Source: Mageeibacillus sp. UBA3708 (lineage in GTDB: Bacteria > Bacillota > Clostridia > Saccharofermentanales > Saccharofermentanaceae). Taken from it: 11,420 nt of DNA. The notes beneath the pieces are model-generated. The model ran no database searches and was not told the DNA's origin. It was given only the letters and a program-made list of their open reading frames with translations. The stretch is from assembly GCA_002371375.1 (NCBI GenBank), contig DFIB01000144.1, positions 1-11,420 of the forward strand. Direction: 5' to 3'. The translations under genes and the position numbers were made by a program. Numbering within the stretch: the stretch's first letter is position 1; each line of letters starts with the position of its first letter. Shown here in pieces: positions 1 through 6,339 of the stretch.

Positions 1-171
1 AGGAGAGGAAGGAACTGCAATCCCCATACGGCATCCAAGAATGCGAATCACGGCGACTATATGTATGCTACGGGTTTTGAAGCACTTATCGGATTTCTGT
101 TCCTCGACAACAGGACAACAAGGCTTGAACAGATAATAACCAGAACGTTCGAGATACTTGATGCTGAATGA
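1..171 (+). CDS. mrnC: Mini-ribonuclease 3 (C-terminal part)
   Basis: This is the last 56 codons of a gene entering from the left edge. Mini-RNase III is a homodimeric RNase III-like nuclease without a dsRNA-binding domain; in Bacillus it matures 23S rRNA ends. The visible part begins at RRGRN, continues with a basic Lys/Asn stretch, and carries the segment ATGFEALIGFLFLDN (residues 23-37 of the fragment), the conserved C-terminal helix that helps form the RNase III catalytic fold. It ends in TGA after a short helix, at the usual place for this family. The next gene, rlmB, starts 15 bases downstream; mrnC followed by rlmB is a common Firmicutes arrangement and supports both calls. The N-terminal half, with the first acidic catalytic motif, lies outside the window. 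Confidence 0.9.
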   Translation, partial: RRGRNCNPHTASKNANHGDYMYATGFEALIGFLFLDNRTTRLEQIITRTFEILDAE

Positions 172-186
172 TTACCGGAGGGATTA

Positions 187-972
187 ATGAGACGGGAAGA
201 TATCGGAGAAGATAACAGCTATATAGAAGGTCGTAACAGCGTATCTGAGGCGCTGAGGGCGGACCATGAGATCAATAAGATGTGGATCCTTAAGCCTGCT
301 GACGGAAGACGTCTGGAGCCCGATCTTGCAAGGATACTGGGAGAAGCGAAGGACAGGCATATCGTTGTTGTCAGGGTCAACCGACAGGTGCTTGATAAGA
401 TGAGCACGACCGGCAATCACCAGGGCGTGATAGCGCAGATCGCAAGCCACGATTATGTTGATCTTGAAGACATAGTAAGCAAAGCGGAGGAAGAGGGGAG
501 AGCACCTCTTCTTCTGGCTCTCGATGAGCTGAAGGATACTTATAATCTTGCGTCTCTTCTCAGAATATCCGATGCGGCCGGTGTAGACGGGATCATCATT
601 CCCAAGCACCGTTCAATAGCTCTTAATTCAGTTGTGTCCAAGCTCTCTGCCGGGGCCGTGGAGTATGTTCCCGTAGCAAGGGTGACTAATCTGTCGCAGT
701 CACTCAGGAAGCTTAAGGAAGATCACGGATTCTGGGTATGCGGAACTGATATGGAGGGGTCTTACGATTATGACAAGGCCGATTACTCGGGCCCGCTTGT
801 CATTGTTGTAGGAAGCGAAGGCGACGGAATGCGCAATAATATCAGACAGTGCTGTGACTTCACGGTAAATATTCCTATGGTCGGGCACGTGAACAGCTTA
901 AATGCCGCAGTTGCGACGGGAATTGTTGTTTTCGAGGCGGTAAAATACAGGCGCAATAAGGCAAAAGGTTGA
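187..972 (+). CDS. rlmB: 23S rRNA (guanosine-2'-O-)-methyltransferase, TrmH/SpoU family (RlmB-like)
   Basis: A SAM-dependent 2'-O-ribose methyltransferase of the SPOUT (TrmH) class, 261 residues, close to the usual RlmB length. Residues 12-90 form the N-terminal substrate-binding domain, opening with the typical EGRNSVSEAL. The three knot motifs follow: motif 1 around N120-R126 (YNLASLLRISDAAGVDG), motif 2 at 205-214 (VIVVGSEGDG) and motif 3 at 229-246 (IPMVGHVNSLNAAVATGI), with N236 and N239 lining the cofactor knot. Motif 1 reads LDELKDTYNLAS instead of the more common DPHNLGA, a mild divergence. The ATG is preceded by GGAGGG at 177-182. It follows mrnC by 15 bases and is probably cotranscribed with it. 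The exact target base (G2251 in E. coli RlmB) is inferred from the family; some Firmicutes paralogues act at other sites or on tRNA. Confidence 0.9.
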   Translation: MRREDIGEDNSYIEGRNSVSEALRADHEINKMWILKPADGRRLEPDLARILGEAKDRHIVVVRVNRQVLDKMSTTGNHQGVIAQIASHDYVDLEDIVSKAEEEGRAPLLLALDELKDTYNLASLLRISDAAGVDGIIIPKHRSIALNSVVSKLSAGAVEYVPVARVTNLSQSLRKLKEDHGFWVCGTDMEGSYDYDKADYSGPLVIVVGSEGDGMRNNIRQCCDFTVNIPMVGHVNSLNAAVATGIVVFEAVKYRRNKAKG

Positions 973-999
973 AGACAGCTGAGGGAGGTCTTGTAATAC

Positions 1000-2340
1000 A
1001 TGAAGTCGGTGGCAAGAAGAGCTTTATCGGTGATACTGGCGGTTCTGATGATCGTCCCGGCGGTATTTGTTCTTCAGAGCTGCAGATTCGTGGATGAGAT
1101 CAGGGATAAGATGATCGATACGCCCGAGGATTACATCTCCAAGCAGGAACTTGCCAGGCTGATCATCAGCGCGATAAGTAATCAGGGCAATGTGGCGGAC
1201 AGTTTCTCTCAGATACCTGATGCGCAGCTTAACGGTATCAGTTATTCTGTGTTCAATGAGTATGTATCAATACTAAGAGACATCTCCTATGAATACGGCA
1301 CCGTCACTTCGTTCAGGTTCCTGAATGAAGGCGATGCGGCAGAATATGTCAACGGGCTTCTTGACAGATCAGGAAGGACAGAAGTGCCGGATAAGTACGG
1401 CAAGCTCGATGTTGTGGAGCTCGAATACGGCGGAACGGACAAGAAGGAGAACAGCTACGGCGGATGCAGGTTCTTCGTGTCGGAGGATAAGACGGGAGTG
1501 GCATATCTGTCCAAGGATCTTGTTACTGATACGATCGCCGCACATAATTATCTGGTGCATTATTTCACAATGCTCGAGAATAATAATACTGACGGGCTTT
1601 TTGCGCTGCTTGAGCCTCTTTATGATTCCGATATATATATCAATTCCGTCATTTCAGCAAAAGCTCAGTATATTGCCGAGTACTACATGCTCAAGGTCAG
1701 AAGTGTTATGAATGAGTACGTTTTTGATGTCGTGACGCCGTTTGTTGTGCATGTTACGATACCTAAGGTAATCGGTGATGACGGTGAGAGCCTTACGAAC
1801 CATGAGGTAACTCTGGCTGTCGGTGCAGACGGTAATTACATGATCTATGATGACATCCCGTGGTATCTTGATTCCGCATCCATCGGCATATATGATGCGA
1901 ATCAGAATCCGGTAAGGATCCAGGGCGTGATCCTCAATGATGCAAAGCTGCGTGCACTTATCGGAGATCCGATCGTCGTGAACAGGGTGAAGCTGTCTGA
2001 AGAGGATAAGGCATTCTACGGTAAGCCATTGAAGATCAGGGCTTTCTATAACGGCATTATATTCGATATTTTTGCTGAAGAGGATAAGGACGGCAATTGG
2101 TCGGGCGAGGTTGGTGACATGATCATCTACAGCAACACCTACAGCATTGACGGACACATTTCCGCCGGCATGAACAAGTCAGAGCTGCTACTCATCTATC
2201 CCATGATCGACGAAGAGAATTTTACATTCAGATTCACGTCCGGCAAGACGGAATATGTTGTTGATTTTACTTTCGATGAGAATAACAACATCGAGTATGT
2301 GAATATAATCAAGTCAGACCTGTACAGGCAGAAGTCTTAG
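1000..2340 (+). CDS. Predicted lipoprotein of unknown function (446 aa)
   Basis: Not recognised as a named family. The N-terminus is a type II signal peptide: basic MKSVARRA, a hydrophobic core at about residues 8-25, then LQSC with Cys28 as the probable lipidated residue. The sequence after it is acidic and mixed alpha/beta with no further membrane segment, so the protein is expected on the outer face of the membrane. No catalytic motif could be identified. The last 100 residues are rich in alternating hydrophobic strands and a DFTFDENNNIEYVNI-type terminus, which suggests a beta-rich fold. The start is supported by GGGAGG at 983-988. It lies 27 bases after rlmB with no terminator between, so it may share that transcript. 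Its stop codon (TAG, 2338-2340) overlaps the stop of the convergent phosphatase gene. Confidence 0.8.
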   Translation: MKSVARRALSVILAVLMIVPAVFVLQSCRFVDEIRDKMIDTPEDYISKQELARLIISAISNQGNVADSFSQIPDAQLNGISYSVFNEYVSILRDISYEYGTVTSFRFLNEGDAAEYVNGLLDRSGRTEVPDKYGKLDVVELEYGGTDKKENSYGGCRFFVSEDKTGVAYLSKDLVTDTIAAHNYLVHYFTMLENNNTDGLFALLEPLYDSDIYINSVISAKAQYIAEYYMLKVRSVMNEYVFDVVTPFVVHVTIPKVIGDDGESLTNHEVTLAVGADGNYMIYDDIPWYLDSASIGIYDANQNPVRIQGVILNDAKLRALIGDPIVVNRVKLSEEDKAFYGKPLKIRAFYNGIIFDIFAEEDKDGNWSGEVGDMIIYSNTYSIDGHISAGMNKSELLLIYPMIDEENFTFRFTSGKTEYVVDFTFDENNNIEYVNIIKSDLYRQKS

Positions 2341-3071
2341 AACTTGGAAATAAGCCTCGTGATCATCTGATCACCGGCGCCCTTCATCCGCAGGTATTCT
2401 CTAATATCGCCGTTGTAATTCCTGTCCAGGTGTCCCAGCATTATCTCCATGTTGACAGCGTCAGATCTTAATGTGTGCTTCATGCAATCTTCACGTTTCT
2501 CAATGAGCGGGTCAAGGAACCATTTGATATTCTCGTACGAGAAAGCGTAGTTAGTGATGATGTCCTCACGTGATGCACCGGCCAGAAGATAGATCACCGC
2601 CGCGATTATTCCCGTCCTGTCCTTGCCATGCGCACAGTGGAACAGTGCACAGCCTTCGCAGCGCGACAGAACATCGAGGACATTTATTACGTCTCCTGAT
2701 AATTCTTCGAGGATCTTCACATAGAAATCACCGAGCAGGTGAGTCCTCAGGAATACCATGGTCGGATCCTCTTCAAGGTCAGGATTGCCGAGGAACAGCG
2801 GAATACTGTGGAAATCGATGGCGTTATCGTTCAACGCGGGGCTGCCGTATCTCTCAAGCTCGGACTTGGACCTGAGGTCAATGACGGTCGTAACGCCGTA
2901 TTCCTTAAGCTTTGCCATGTCGTCATCACTTGACTCTGACAATGTTCCGCTCCTCACGAAAACGCGCTCCGGGAACAATCTGCCGCCTTCCAAAGGCATG
3001 CCTCCCATATCCCGGATATTCAGGATCCCCTTGATATCTATCAGTGAACATCTTGGATCATAATTACTCAT
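2337..3071 (-). CDS. Tyrosine/lipid phosphatase, P-loop Cys type (HCxxGKDRTG)
   Basis: A cysteine-based phosphatase resembling the Y_phosphatase3 family (M. tuberculosis MptpB, Listeria LipA). Counting from the ATG chosen here (244 residues), the signature HCAHGKDRTG lies at 145-154 with nucleophile C146 and phosphate-binding R152. The Lys and Asp inside the loop are typical of this family, where the Asp is thought to act as general acid. Other family features are NIRDMGG at 18-24 and IDLRS at 64-68, and a substrate loop after the P-loop. No signal peptide is seen, so it is cytoplasmic unless exported otherwise. Substrates in the family are phosphotyrosine and phosphoinositides; the natural one here is unknown. 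The frame could start at a TTG at 3107, but neither start has a ribosome binding site, and the promoter at 3078-3107 places transcription start on the ATG at 3071. That favours the ATG and a leaderless message. Confidence 0.88.
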   Translation of the reverse strand: MSNYDPRCSLIDIKGILNIRDMGGMPLEGGRLFPERVFVRSGTLSESSDDDMAKLKEYGVTTVIDLRSKSELERYGSPALNDNAIDFHSIPLFLGNPDLEEDPTMVFLRTHLLGDFYVKILEELSGDVINVLDVLSRCEGCALFHCAHGKDRTGIIAAVIYLLAGASREDIITNYAFSYENIKWFLDPLIEKREDCMKHTLRSDAVNMEIMLGHLDRNYNGDIREYLRMKGAGDQMITRLISKF

Positions 3072-3077
3072 GACACG

Positions 3078-3107
3078 ATTATACAACTGTTGGCGGTTGA
3101 CATTCAA
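3078..3107 (-). promoter_or_regulatory. Sigma-A type promoter of the phosphatase gene
   Basis: On the minus strand a perfect -10 TATAAT (3083-3078) sits 18 bases from a -35 TTGAAT (3107-3102). Only six bases separate the -10 from the ATG at 3071, so the expected transcription start is the A of the start codon. The -35 abuts, and shares base 3102 with, the -35 of the divergent tRNA promoter. Confidence 0.6.
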
Positions 3108-3125
3108 TGGTTCGTGTACTATTAT
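3097..3125 (+). promoter_or_regulatory. Sigma-A promoter of tRNA-Arg
   Basis: The consensus -35 TTGACA (3097-3102) is followed by a 17-base spacer and a -10 TATTAT (3120-3125). Transcription should start near 3132, about 25 bases before the mature tRNA. The near-consensus match fits a stable-RNA gene. Confidence 0.75.
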
Positions 3126-3132
3126 TATATGG

Positions 3133-3150
3133 CTGTCAGGGAACTGACAG
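3133..3150 (+). repeat. Perfect inverted repeat in the tRNA leader, GGAA loop
   Basis: CTGTCAG, GGAA, CTGACAG: 7-base perfect arms around a GNRA-type tetraloop. It begins at the predicted transcription start and ends six bases before the tRNA. As RNA it would form a hairpin in the precursor 5' leader; as DNA it could be an operator covering the start site. Confidence 0.6.
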
Positions 3151-3156
3151 GAACAT

Positions 3157-3233
3157 GCGCCCGTAGCTCAACTGGATAGAGTGTCTGACTACGGATCAGA
3201 AGGTTGTGGATTCGATCTCTGCCGGGCGCGCCA
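3157..3233 (+). tRNA. tRNA-Arg (anticodon ACG)
   Basis: A complete 77-base tRNA with an encoded CCA end. The acceptor stem is GCGCCCG (3157-3163) pairing with CGGGCGC (3223-3229), with discriminator G3230 and CCA at 3231-3233. The D-arm is GCTC/GAGT, with one G-U pair. The anticodon stem TCTGA/TCAGA encloses the loop CTACGGA, giving anticodon ACG, which is read as ICG after A34 deamination and decodes CGU, CGC and CGA. The T-arm loop is TTCGATC; its stem GTGGA/TCTGC contains two G-U type pairs and is somewhat weak. A strong promoter lies upstream and an intrinsic terminator ten bases downstream, so it is a single-gene transcription unit. Confidence 0.97.
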
Positions 3234-3242
3234 GATAATGAG

Positions 3243-3277
3243 ACTGTCCCGTGGTTTTGCGCCGGGACAGTTTTTTT
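3243..3277 (+). terminator. Intrinsic terminator of tRNA-Arg
   Basis: The 9-base stem ACTGTCCCG (3243-3251) / CGGGACAGT (3263-3271) encloses an 11-base loop. The final arm base begins a run of seven Ts (3271-3277). It lies ten bases after the CCA end of the tRNA. Confidence 0.92.
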
Positions 3278-3303
3278 AGCCCTTTTTTGCCTGTTCTGAT
3301 TAC

Positions 3304-3332
3304 TTCATTTCCTGAGCAGGCTGTGATATTCT
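3304..3332 (+). promoter_or_regulatory. Possible extended -10 promoter of the hydrolase gene
   Basis: TGATATTCT (3324-3332) matches an extended -10 (TG, one base, TATTCT). The paired -35, TTCATT at 3304-3309 with a 17-base spacer, is poor. The terminator just upstream means the downstream gene needs a promoter in this gap. Confidence 0.4.
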
Positions 3333-3371
3333 TATACCCGGTTACAAATCTGTCAGGAGGGTGTACAGGAT

Positions 3372-3896
3372 ATGAGAAGACTATTGATCGTTGTTGATAT
3401 GCAGAAGGACTTTATCGACGGTGCCCTGGGCTTTGACGGGGCTTCAGATATAATACCCGGGATTGCTGACAGGATCAGGGAGTATAAGGACAAGGGCGAC
3501 GAGGTTGTATATACGCTTGATACTCATACAGAGGATTACATGAATACCATGGAGGGAAGGAATCTGCCTGTTCCACACTGTATCAAGGGAACAGACGGGT
3601 ATGAGGTTTGTAATGAGCTTAAGGGACTGCTTGACGGGTGCAGATGCTTTGAGAAACCAACTTTCGGCAGTATGGAGCTGGCAAAGTACATCGAGGCAAA
3701 CAGTGATGAATTGAGCTCCATTGAGGTCTGTGGACTTGTATCCAATATCTGCGTAGTGTCGAATACGGTGCTGGCCAAGGCAGCGGCTCCTGAGGCGGAG
3801 ATCATAGTCGATTCCGGGCTGACATCGTGTTTTGATCCCAAAATGACGGAGGCGGCGCTGGATGTTTGCCGCAGTATTCACGTAAAAGTGCTTTAA
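3372..3896 (+). CDS. Isochorismatase-family cysteine hydrolase, nicotinamidase-like
   Basis: A 174-residue cytoplasmic hydrolase with the Rossmann-like isochorismatase fold. The catalytic triad can be read directly: D9 in LLIVVDMQKDF, K95 in EKPTFGS and C127 in VCGLVSNICVVSN, with the non-proline cis-peptide region before the Cys. A metal site typical of nicotinamidases is also present: D50 and H52 (TLDTHTED) and H69 (PVPHCIKGTDG). Their spacing matches the D-x-H...H triad of archaeal and bacterial nicotinamidases. The likely reaction is nicotinamide to nicotinate plus ammonia in NAD salvage; other amidase substrates are possible in this family, so no symbol is given. The start has AGGAGG at 3355-3360. 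The stop is four bases before the -35 of the tig promoter, with no clear terminator between, so some transcripts may run into tig. Confidence 0.85.
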   Translation: MRRLLIVVDMQKDFIDGALGFDGASDIIPGIADRIREYKDKGDEVVYTLDTHTEDYMNTMEGRNLPVPHCIKGTDGYEVCNELKGLLDGCRCFEKPTFGSMELAKYIEANSDELSSIEVCGLVSNICVVSNTVLAKAAAPEAEIIVDSGLTSCFDPKMTEAALDVCRSIHVKVL

Positions 3897-3899
3897 GCG

Positions 3900-3929
3900 T
3901 TGCAAAATCACCGGTATCTGTGATACAAT
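3900..3929 (+). promoter_or_regulatory. Extended -10 promoter of tig
   Basis: -35 TTGCAA (3900-3905), 18-base spacer, and extended -10 TGATACAAT (3921-3929). Transcription should begin near 3936, giving a leader of about 54 bases that is almost pure A/T up to the ribosome binding site. Confidence 0.65.
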
Positions 3930-3989
3930 CTACACTCGGTGTTTTATTTAACTAATAAATATTAATTAATATATTTGGAGGAAGTTTAC

Positions 3990-5309
3990 ATGGCATCCAC
4001 GATCGAGAAGAAGGAAAACAGTGTTGTAGAGATCTCTCTGCAGGCAACGAGAGAGGAATTTGATGCGGCACTTAAGAAGGCTTTCGCTAAGAACAAGAAC
4101 AAGTTCCAGGTGCCCGGTTTCCGTAAGGGTAAGGTCCCTTATGCGCTGGCAGTTAAGTATTATGGTGAGGGTGTTCTTTATGAGGATGCTATTGAGGATA
4201 TCGCTAACGCCGCTTATCCGGAGGCTGTCAAGGAGCATGACCTGAAGCCCGTATCACGTCCTGATCTTGATGTTGATGAGATCAATGAGGAAGGAATGAA
4301 GTACAAGATCAGCATTACTGTTAAGCCTGAGTTCACACTCGGTCAGTATGAGGGTGTTGAGGCAGTTTACTTTGAGAGAGAAGTATCCGATGCTACAGTT
4401 GATGAGGAGATCGAGAGGATGCGTAAGAGAAATTCATCTCTTGAGGAAGTCTCGGACCGCCCTGCAGCAGAAGGTGATACAGCTGTTATTGATTATGAAG
4501 GATTCAAGGACGGTGTTGCTTTCGATGGCGGAAAGGGTGAGAACTACAGTCTTAAGCTCGGTTCACATTCTTTCATCCCGGGATTTGAGGAGCAGGTCAT
4601 CGGTCACAATGCCGGTGAGGAGTTCACGATCGAGGTTAAGTTCCCTGAGGATTATCATGCAGAGGATCTCAAGGGTGCAGATGCCACATTCAATGTTAAG
4701 ATCCACACAATCAAGGCTGAGATCCTTCCTGAACTTGATGATGAGTTCGCCAAGGACGTTTCCGAGTTTGACACTCTTGATGAGTTGAAGGCTGATATCC
4801 GCGAGAAGCAGGAGAAGGCAGCAAAGGACGATGCCAAGTCTGCATTCGAGAATGAAGTAGTAAGAGTTGTTGCCGAGAATACAGATGTTGAGATTCCTGA
4901 TGTAATGGTTGAGAATGAGCTGGAGAACATGGTTCAGGATCAGGCAATGAGAATGAAGCAGAGCGGCATTGAACTCGATATGTATCTTAACTACATCGGT
5001 CAGTCCATGGACGAGTACAAGGAGTCAATGAGACCTATGGCACGCGTTCGCGTTAAGAACAACCTCGTTATCGAGAAGATTACAGAGGAACTCAACCCTG
5101 AGGTATCTGACGAGGAGTACAACGAAGAAATCGAGAAGATGGCAAAGGCTTACTCAATGGGCGTTGATGAGATCAAGAACGCTCTGGGTGACACATCCGA
5201 CTATCTTAAGGATTCCATCAAGGCAAGGAAGACTGTTGAGTATCTTGCCGAGAAGGCCGTAAAGACTGAGCCTAAGAAGGAAGAAGAGTCTGAGAAGACC
5301 GAAGAGTAA
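3990..5309 (+). CDS. tig: Trigger factor, ribosome-associated chaperone and prolyl isomerase
   Basis: The first chaperone met by nascent chains at the ribosomal exit tunnel. The 439 residues match the family length and carry all three domains. The ribosome-binding domain (about 1-145) carries the L23-docking signature PGFRKGKVP at 42-50, the variant of GFRxGKxP. The FKBP-type prolyl isomerase domain spans about 155-245 and includes GDTAVIDYEG and FIPGFEEQVIGHNAGEE. The C-terminal helical chaperone cradle follows and ends in a highly acidic/basic tail (EPKKEEESEKTEE). The ATG at 3990 is chosen because GGAGGAAG (3977-3984) lies directly upstream; an in-frame TTG at 3975 would place the ribosome binding site inside the gene. 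It has its own promoter and terminator. The usual neighbour clpP is absent on this side, so the gene appears monocistronic. Confidence 0.97.
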   Translation: MASTIEKKENSVVEISLQATREEFDAALKKAFAKNKNKFQVPGFRKGKVPYALAVKYYGEGVLYEDAIEDIANAAYPEAVKEHDLKPVSRPDLDVDEINEEGMKYKISITVKPEFTLGQYEGVEAVYFEREVSDATVDEEIERMRKRNSSLEEVSDRPAAEGDTAVIDYEGFKDGVAFDGGKGENYSLKLGSHSFIPGFEEQVIGHNAGEEFTIEVKFPEDYHAEDLKGADATFNVKIHTIKAEILPELDDEFAKDVSEFDTLDELKADIREKQEKAAKDDAKSAFENEVVRVVAENTDVEIPDVMVENELENMVQDQAMRMKQSGIELDMYLNYIGQSMDEYKESMRPMARVRVKNNLVIEKITEELNPEVSDEEYNEEIEKMAKAYSMGVDEIKNALGDTSDYLKDSIKARKTVEYLAEKAVKTEPKKEEESEKTEE

Positions 5310-5332
5310 TATATCAATATCAAGCATATCAC

Positions 5333-5359
5333 AAAGCCGCTTCTTCGGAGGCGGCTTTT
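5333..5359 (+). terminator. Intrinsic terminator of tig with UUCG tetraloop
   Basis: AAAGCCGCTTC (5333-5343), TTCG, then GAGGCGGCTTT (5348-5358) and one further T. The 11-base stem, with one T-G pair, is closed by the very stable C(UUCG)G loop. The U-tract is short, but the stem's leading As also let it work on the minus strand. Confidence 0.88.
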
Positions 5360-5369
5360 ATGTTGCAAC

Positions 5370-5398
5370 TTGTACACATGTGGTTGTTAGAATGTAAT
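5370..5398 (+). promoter_or_regulatory. Possible promoter of the lipoprotein cluster
   Basis: TTGTAC (5370-5375), 17-base spacer, TGTAAT (5393-5398). The match is only moderate. An 8-base palindrome CACATGTG (5375-5382) lies in the spacer and could be a regulator site or chance. A promoter is expected here because the tig terminator ends at 5359. Confidence 0.4.
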
Positions 5399-5424
5399 CA
5401 GATCGATTATAGGAGGCAACCCAA

Positions 5425-6339
5425 ATGCTTATAAAGAAATCAATTGCTACAATACTGGGCGTATGTTTGTTATCGCTGTCATCATGCAGTACGGCAGCAA
5501 ACAGTTCTGATACAGGGTTATCATCTGATAACAATACAACAGTGTCATTATCAGAAGTATCAGAGTCATCAGAAACATCTGCAACCTCATCCTCCACAAG
5601 CATGACATATCCGGATGATCCTATTCCTGATGATTATATTAAGGATGAGGTATGGGCTGACGGAGAGCACTTCGGACGTGCATATGAAGGTAGTCTTATC
5701 CTTCATTTGAACGGCAGGGAATACCTGGCTGTCGGTGAACTGGATCTTGAGCAGCCTGATAACCATGATAAAAATCAGGACCTCGGCGACGGACGGATTT
5801 TGGACGGGAGTACTAATACCGTCTATTATACAGATGAATATATCAGCAGACTCAAAGTCGGTGATGAATTTGCTTACGGGGCAGATCTTAAGATCAAGAT
5901 CGAGTCATTGGATGTCGAGAACTGGCTTGATAAATGGAACAGTCCATTCAGAGAGGAAGATCTTCCTGACGGAATAATAAGACTAAATGATTATTTCAGT
6001 TTAATCCATGGTTTTTACGAACGTGATGAATACGATAATGTTGTAGATGATTCCAAAACAGAATTGTGGCAGCTGTGTTATGAGCCTGAACTTATGTGCC
6101 AGAATACGGGTGTACACAAGGCGACCGGCAAGGTTAAACTGATTGAGCTGTCAGATAAATGCAGGTTCTATTTTTGGCAGAACGGCAAAGGAATAAATGG
6201 TACGCAGGAACTGACCAAAGAGGAGTTTATGGGATTTTTCGACGGGGTGAATCCGCATGAAGGCATGAAGATGCTTGATGTAAGAATAATTGTCAGGAAG
6301 AATCAGGCTTTTGAGGTAGTACTGGAGGATTGGATATGA
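5425..6339 (+). CDS. Predicted Ser/Thr-rich lipoprotein, function unknown (304 aa)
   Basis: Not recognised as a named family. The N-terminus is a lipoprotein signal: MLIKKS, a hydrophobic stretch, then LSSC with Cys21 as the likely acylated residue. Residues 22-65 form a low-complexity Ser/Thr linker (SSDNNTTVSLSEVSESSETS and similar), a common spacer between membrane anchor and outer domain in Gram-positive lipoproteins. The remaining 240 residues are acidic and look globular, with strand-like segments such as SLILHLNGREYLAVGELDLE and a Trp-rich centre. No catalytic motif is apparent. The start follows AGGAGG (5411-5416) at a normal distance. The stop TGA overlaps the ATG of the next gene (ATGA), so the two are translationally coupled and probably act together at the cell surface. 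Confidence 0.82.
   Translation: MLIKKSIATILGVCLLSLSSCSTAANSSDTGLSSDNNTTVSLSEVSESSETSATSSSTSMTYPDDPIPDDYIKDEVWADGEHFGRAYEGSLILHLNGREYLAVGELDLEQPDNHDKNQDLGDGRILDGSTNTVYYTDEYISRLKVGDEFAYGADLKIKIESLDVENWLDKWNSPFREEDLPDGIIRLNDYFSLIHGFYERDEYDNVVDDSKTELWQLCYEPELMCQNTGVHKATGKVKLIELSDKCRFYFWQNGKGINGTQELTKEEFMGFFDGVNPHEGMKMLDVRIIVRKNQAFEVVLEDWI

Noticed and set aside
1654..2157. Long minus-strand open frame opposite the lipoprotein gene.
   Set aside because: Its His/Ile/Val-rich composition is the mirror of the plus-strand coding sequence, and it has no ribosome binding site and no recognisable motif.
2359..2374. Inverted repeat GTGATCA-TC-TGATCAC just past the lipoprotein stop, considered as a terminator.
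   Set aside because: It has no T-tract on either strand and lies in the coding sequence for the phosphatase C-terminus (DQMIT), so codon content explains it.
3350..3357. CTGTCAGG before the hydrolase gene repeats the left arm of the tRNA leader hairpin, considered as a shared regulator site.
   Set aside because: There is no second arm, and the bases form part of the ribosome binding site; an 8-base match is weak evidence.
3444..3911. Minus-strand open frame of about 155 codons opposite the nicotinamidase-like gene.
   Set aside because: The plus strand encodes the full catalytic set of a known family; the reverse frame has no start signal and is a shadow.
3909..3945. Possible terminator between the hydrolase gene and tig (CACCG...CGGTG followed by TTTTATTT).
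   Set aside because: The stem is only 5 bases with a loop over 20 bases and overlaps the tig promoter.
3959..3972. Perfect 14-base palindrome ATATTAATTAATAT in the tig leader, considered as an operator.
   Set aside because: It consists only of A and T in a very A/T-rich leader, where such symmetry arises easily; it more likely keeps the ribosome binding site unstructured.
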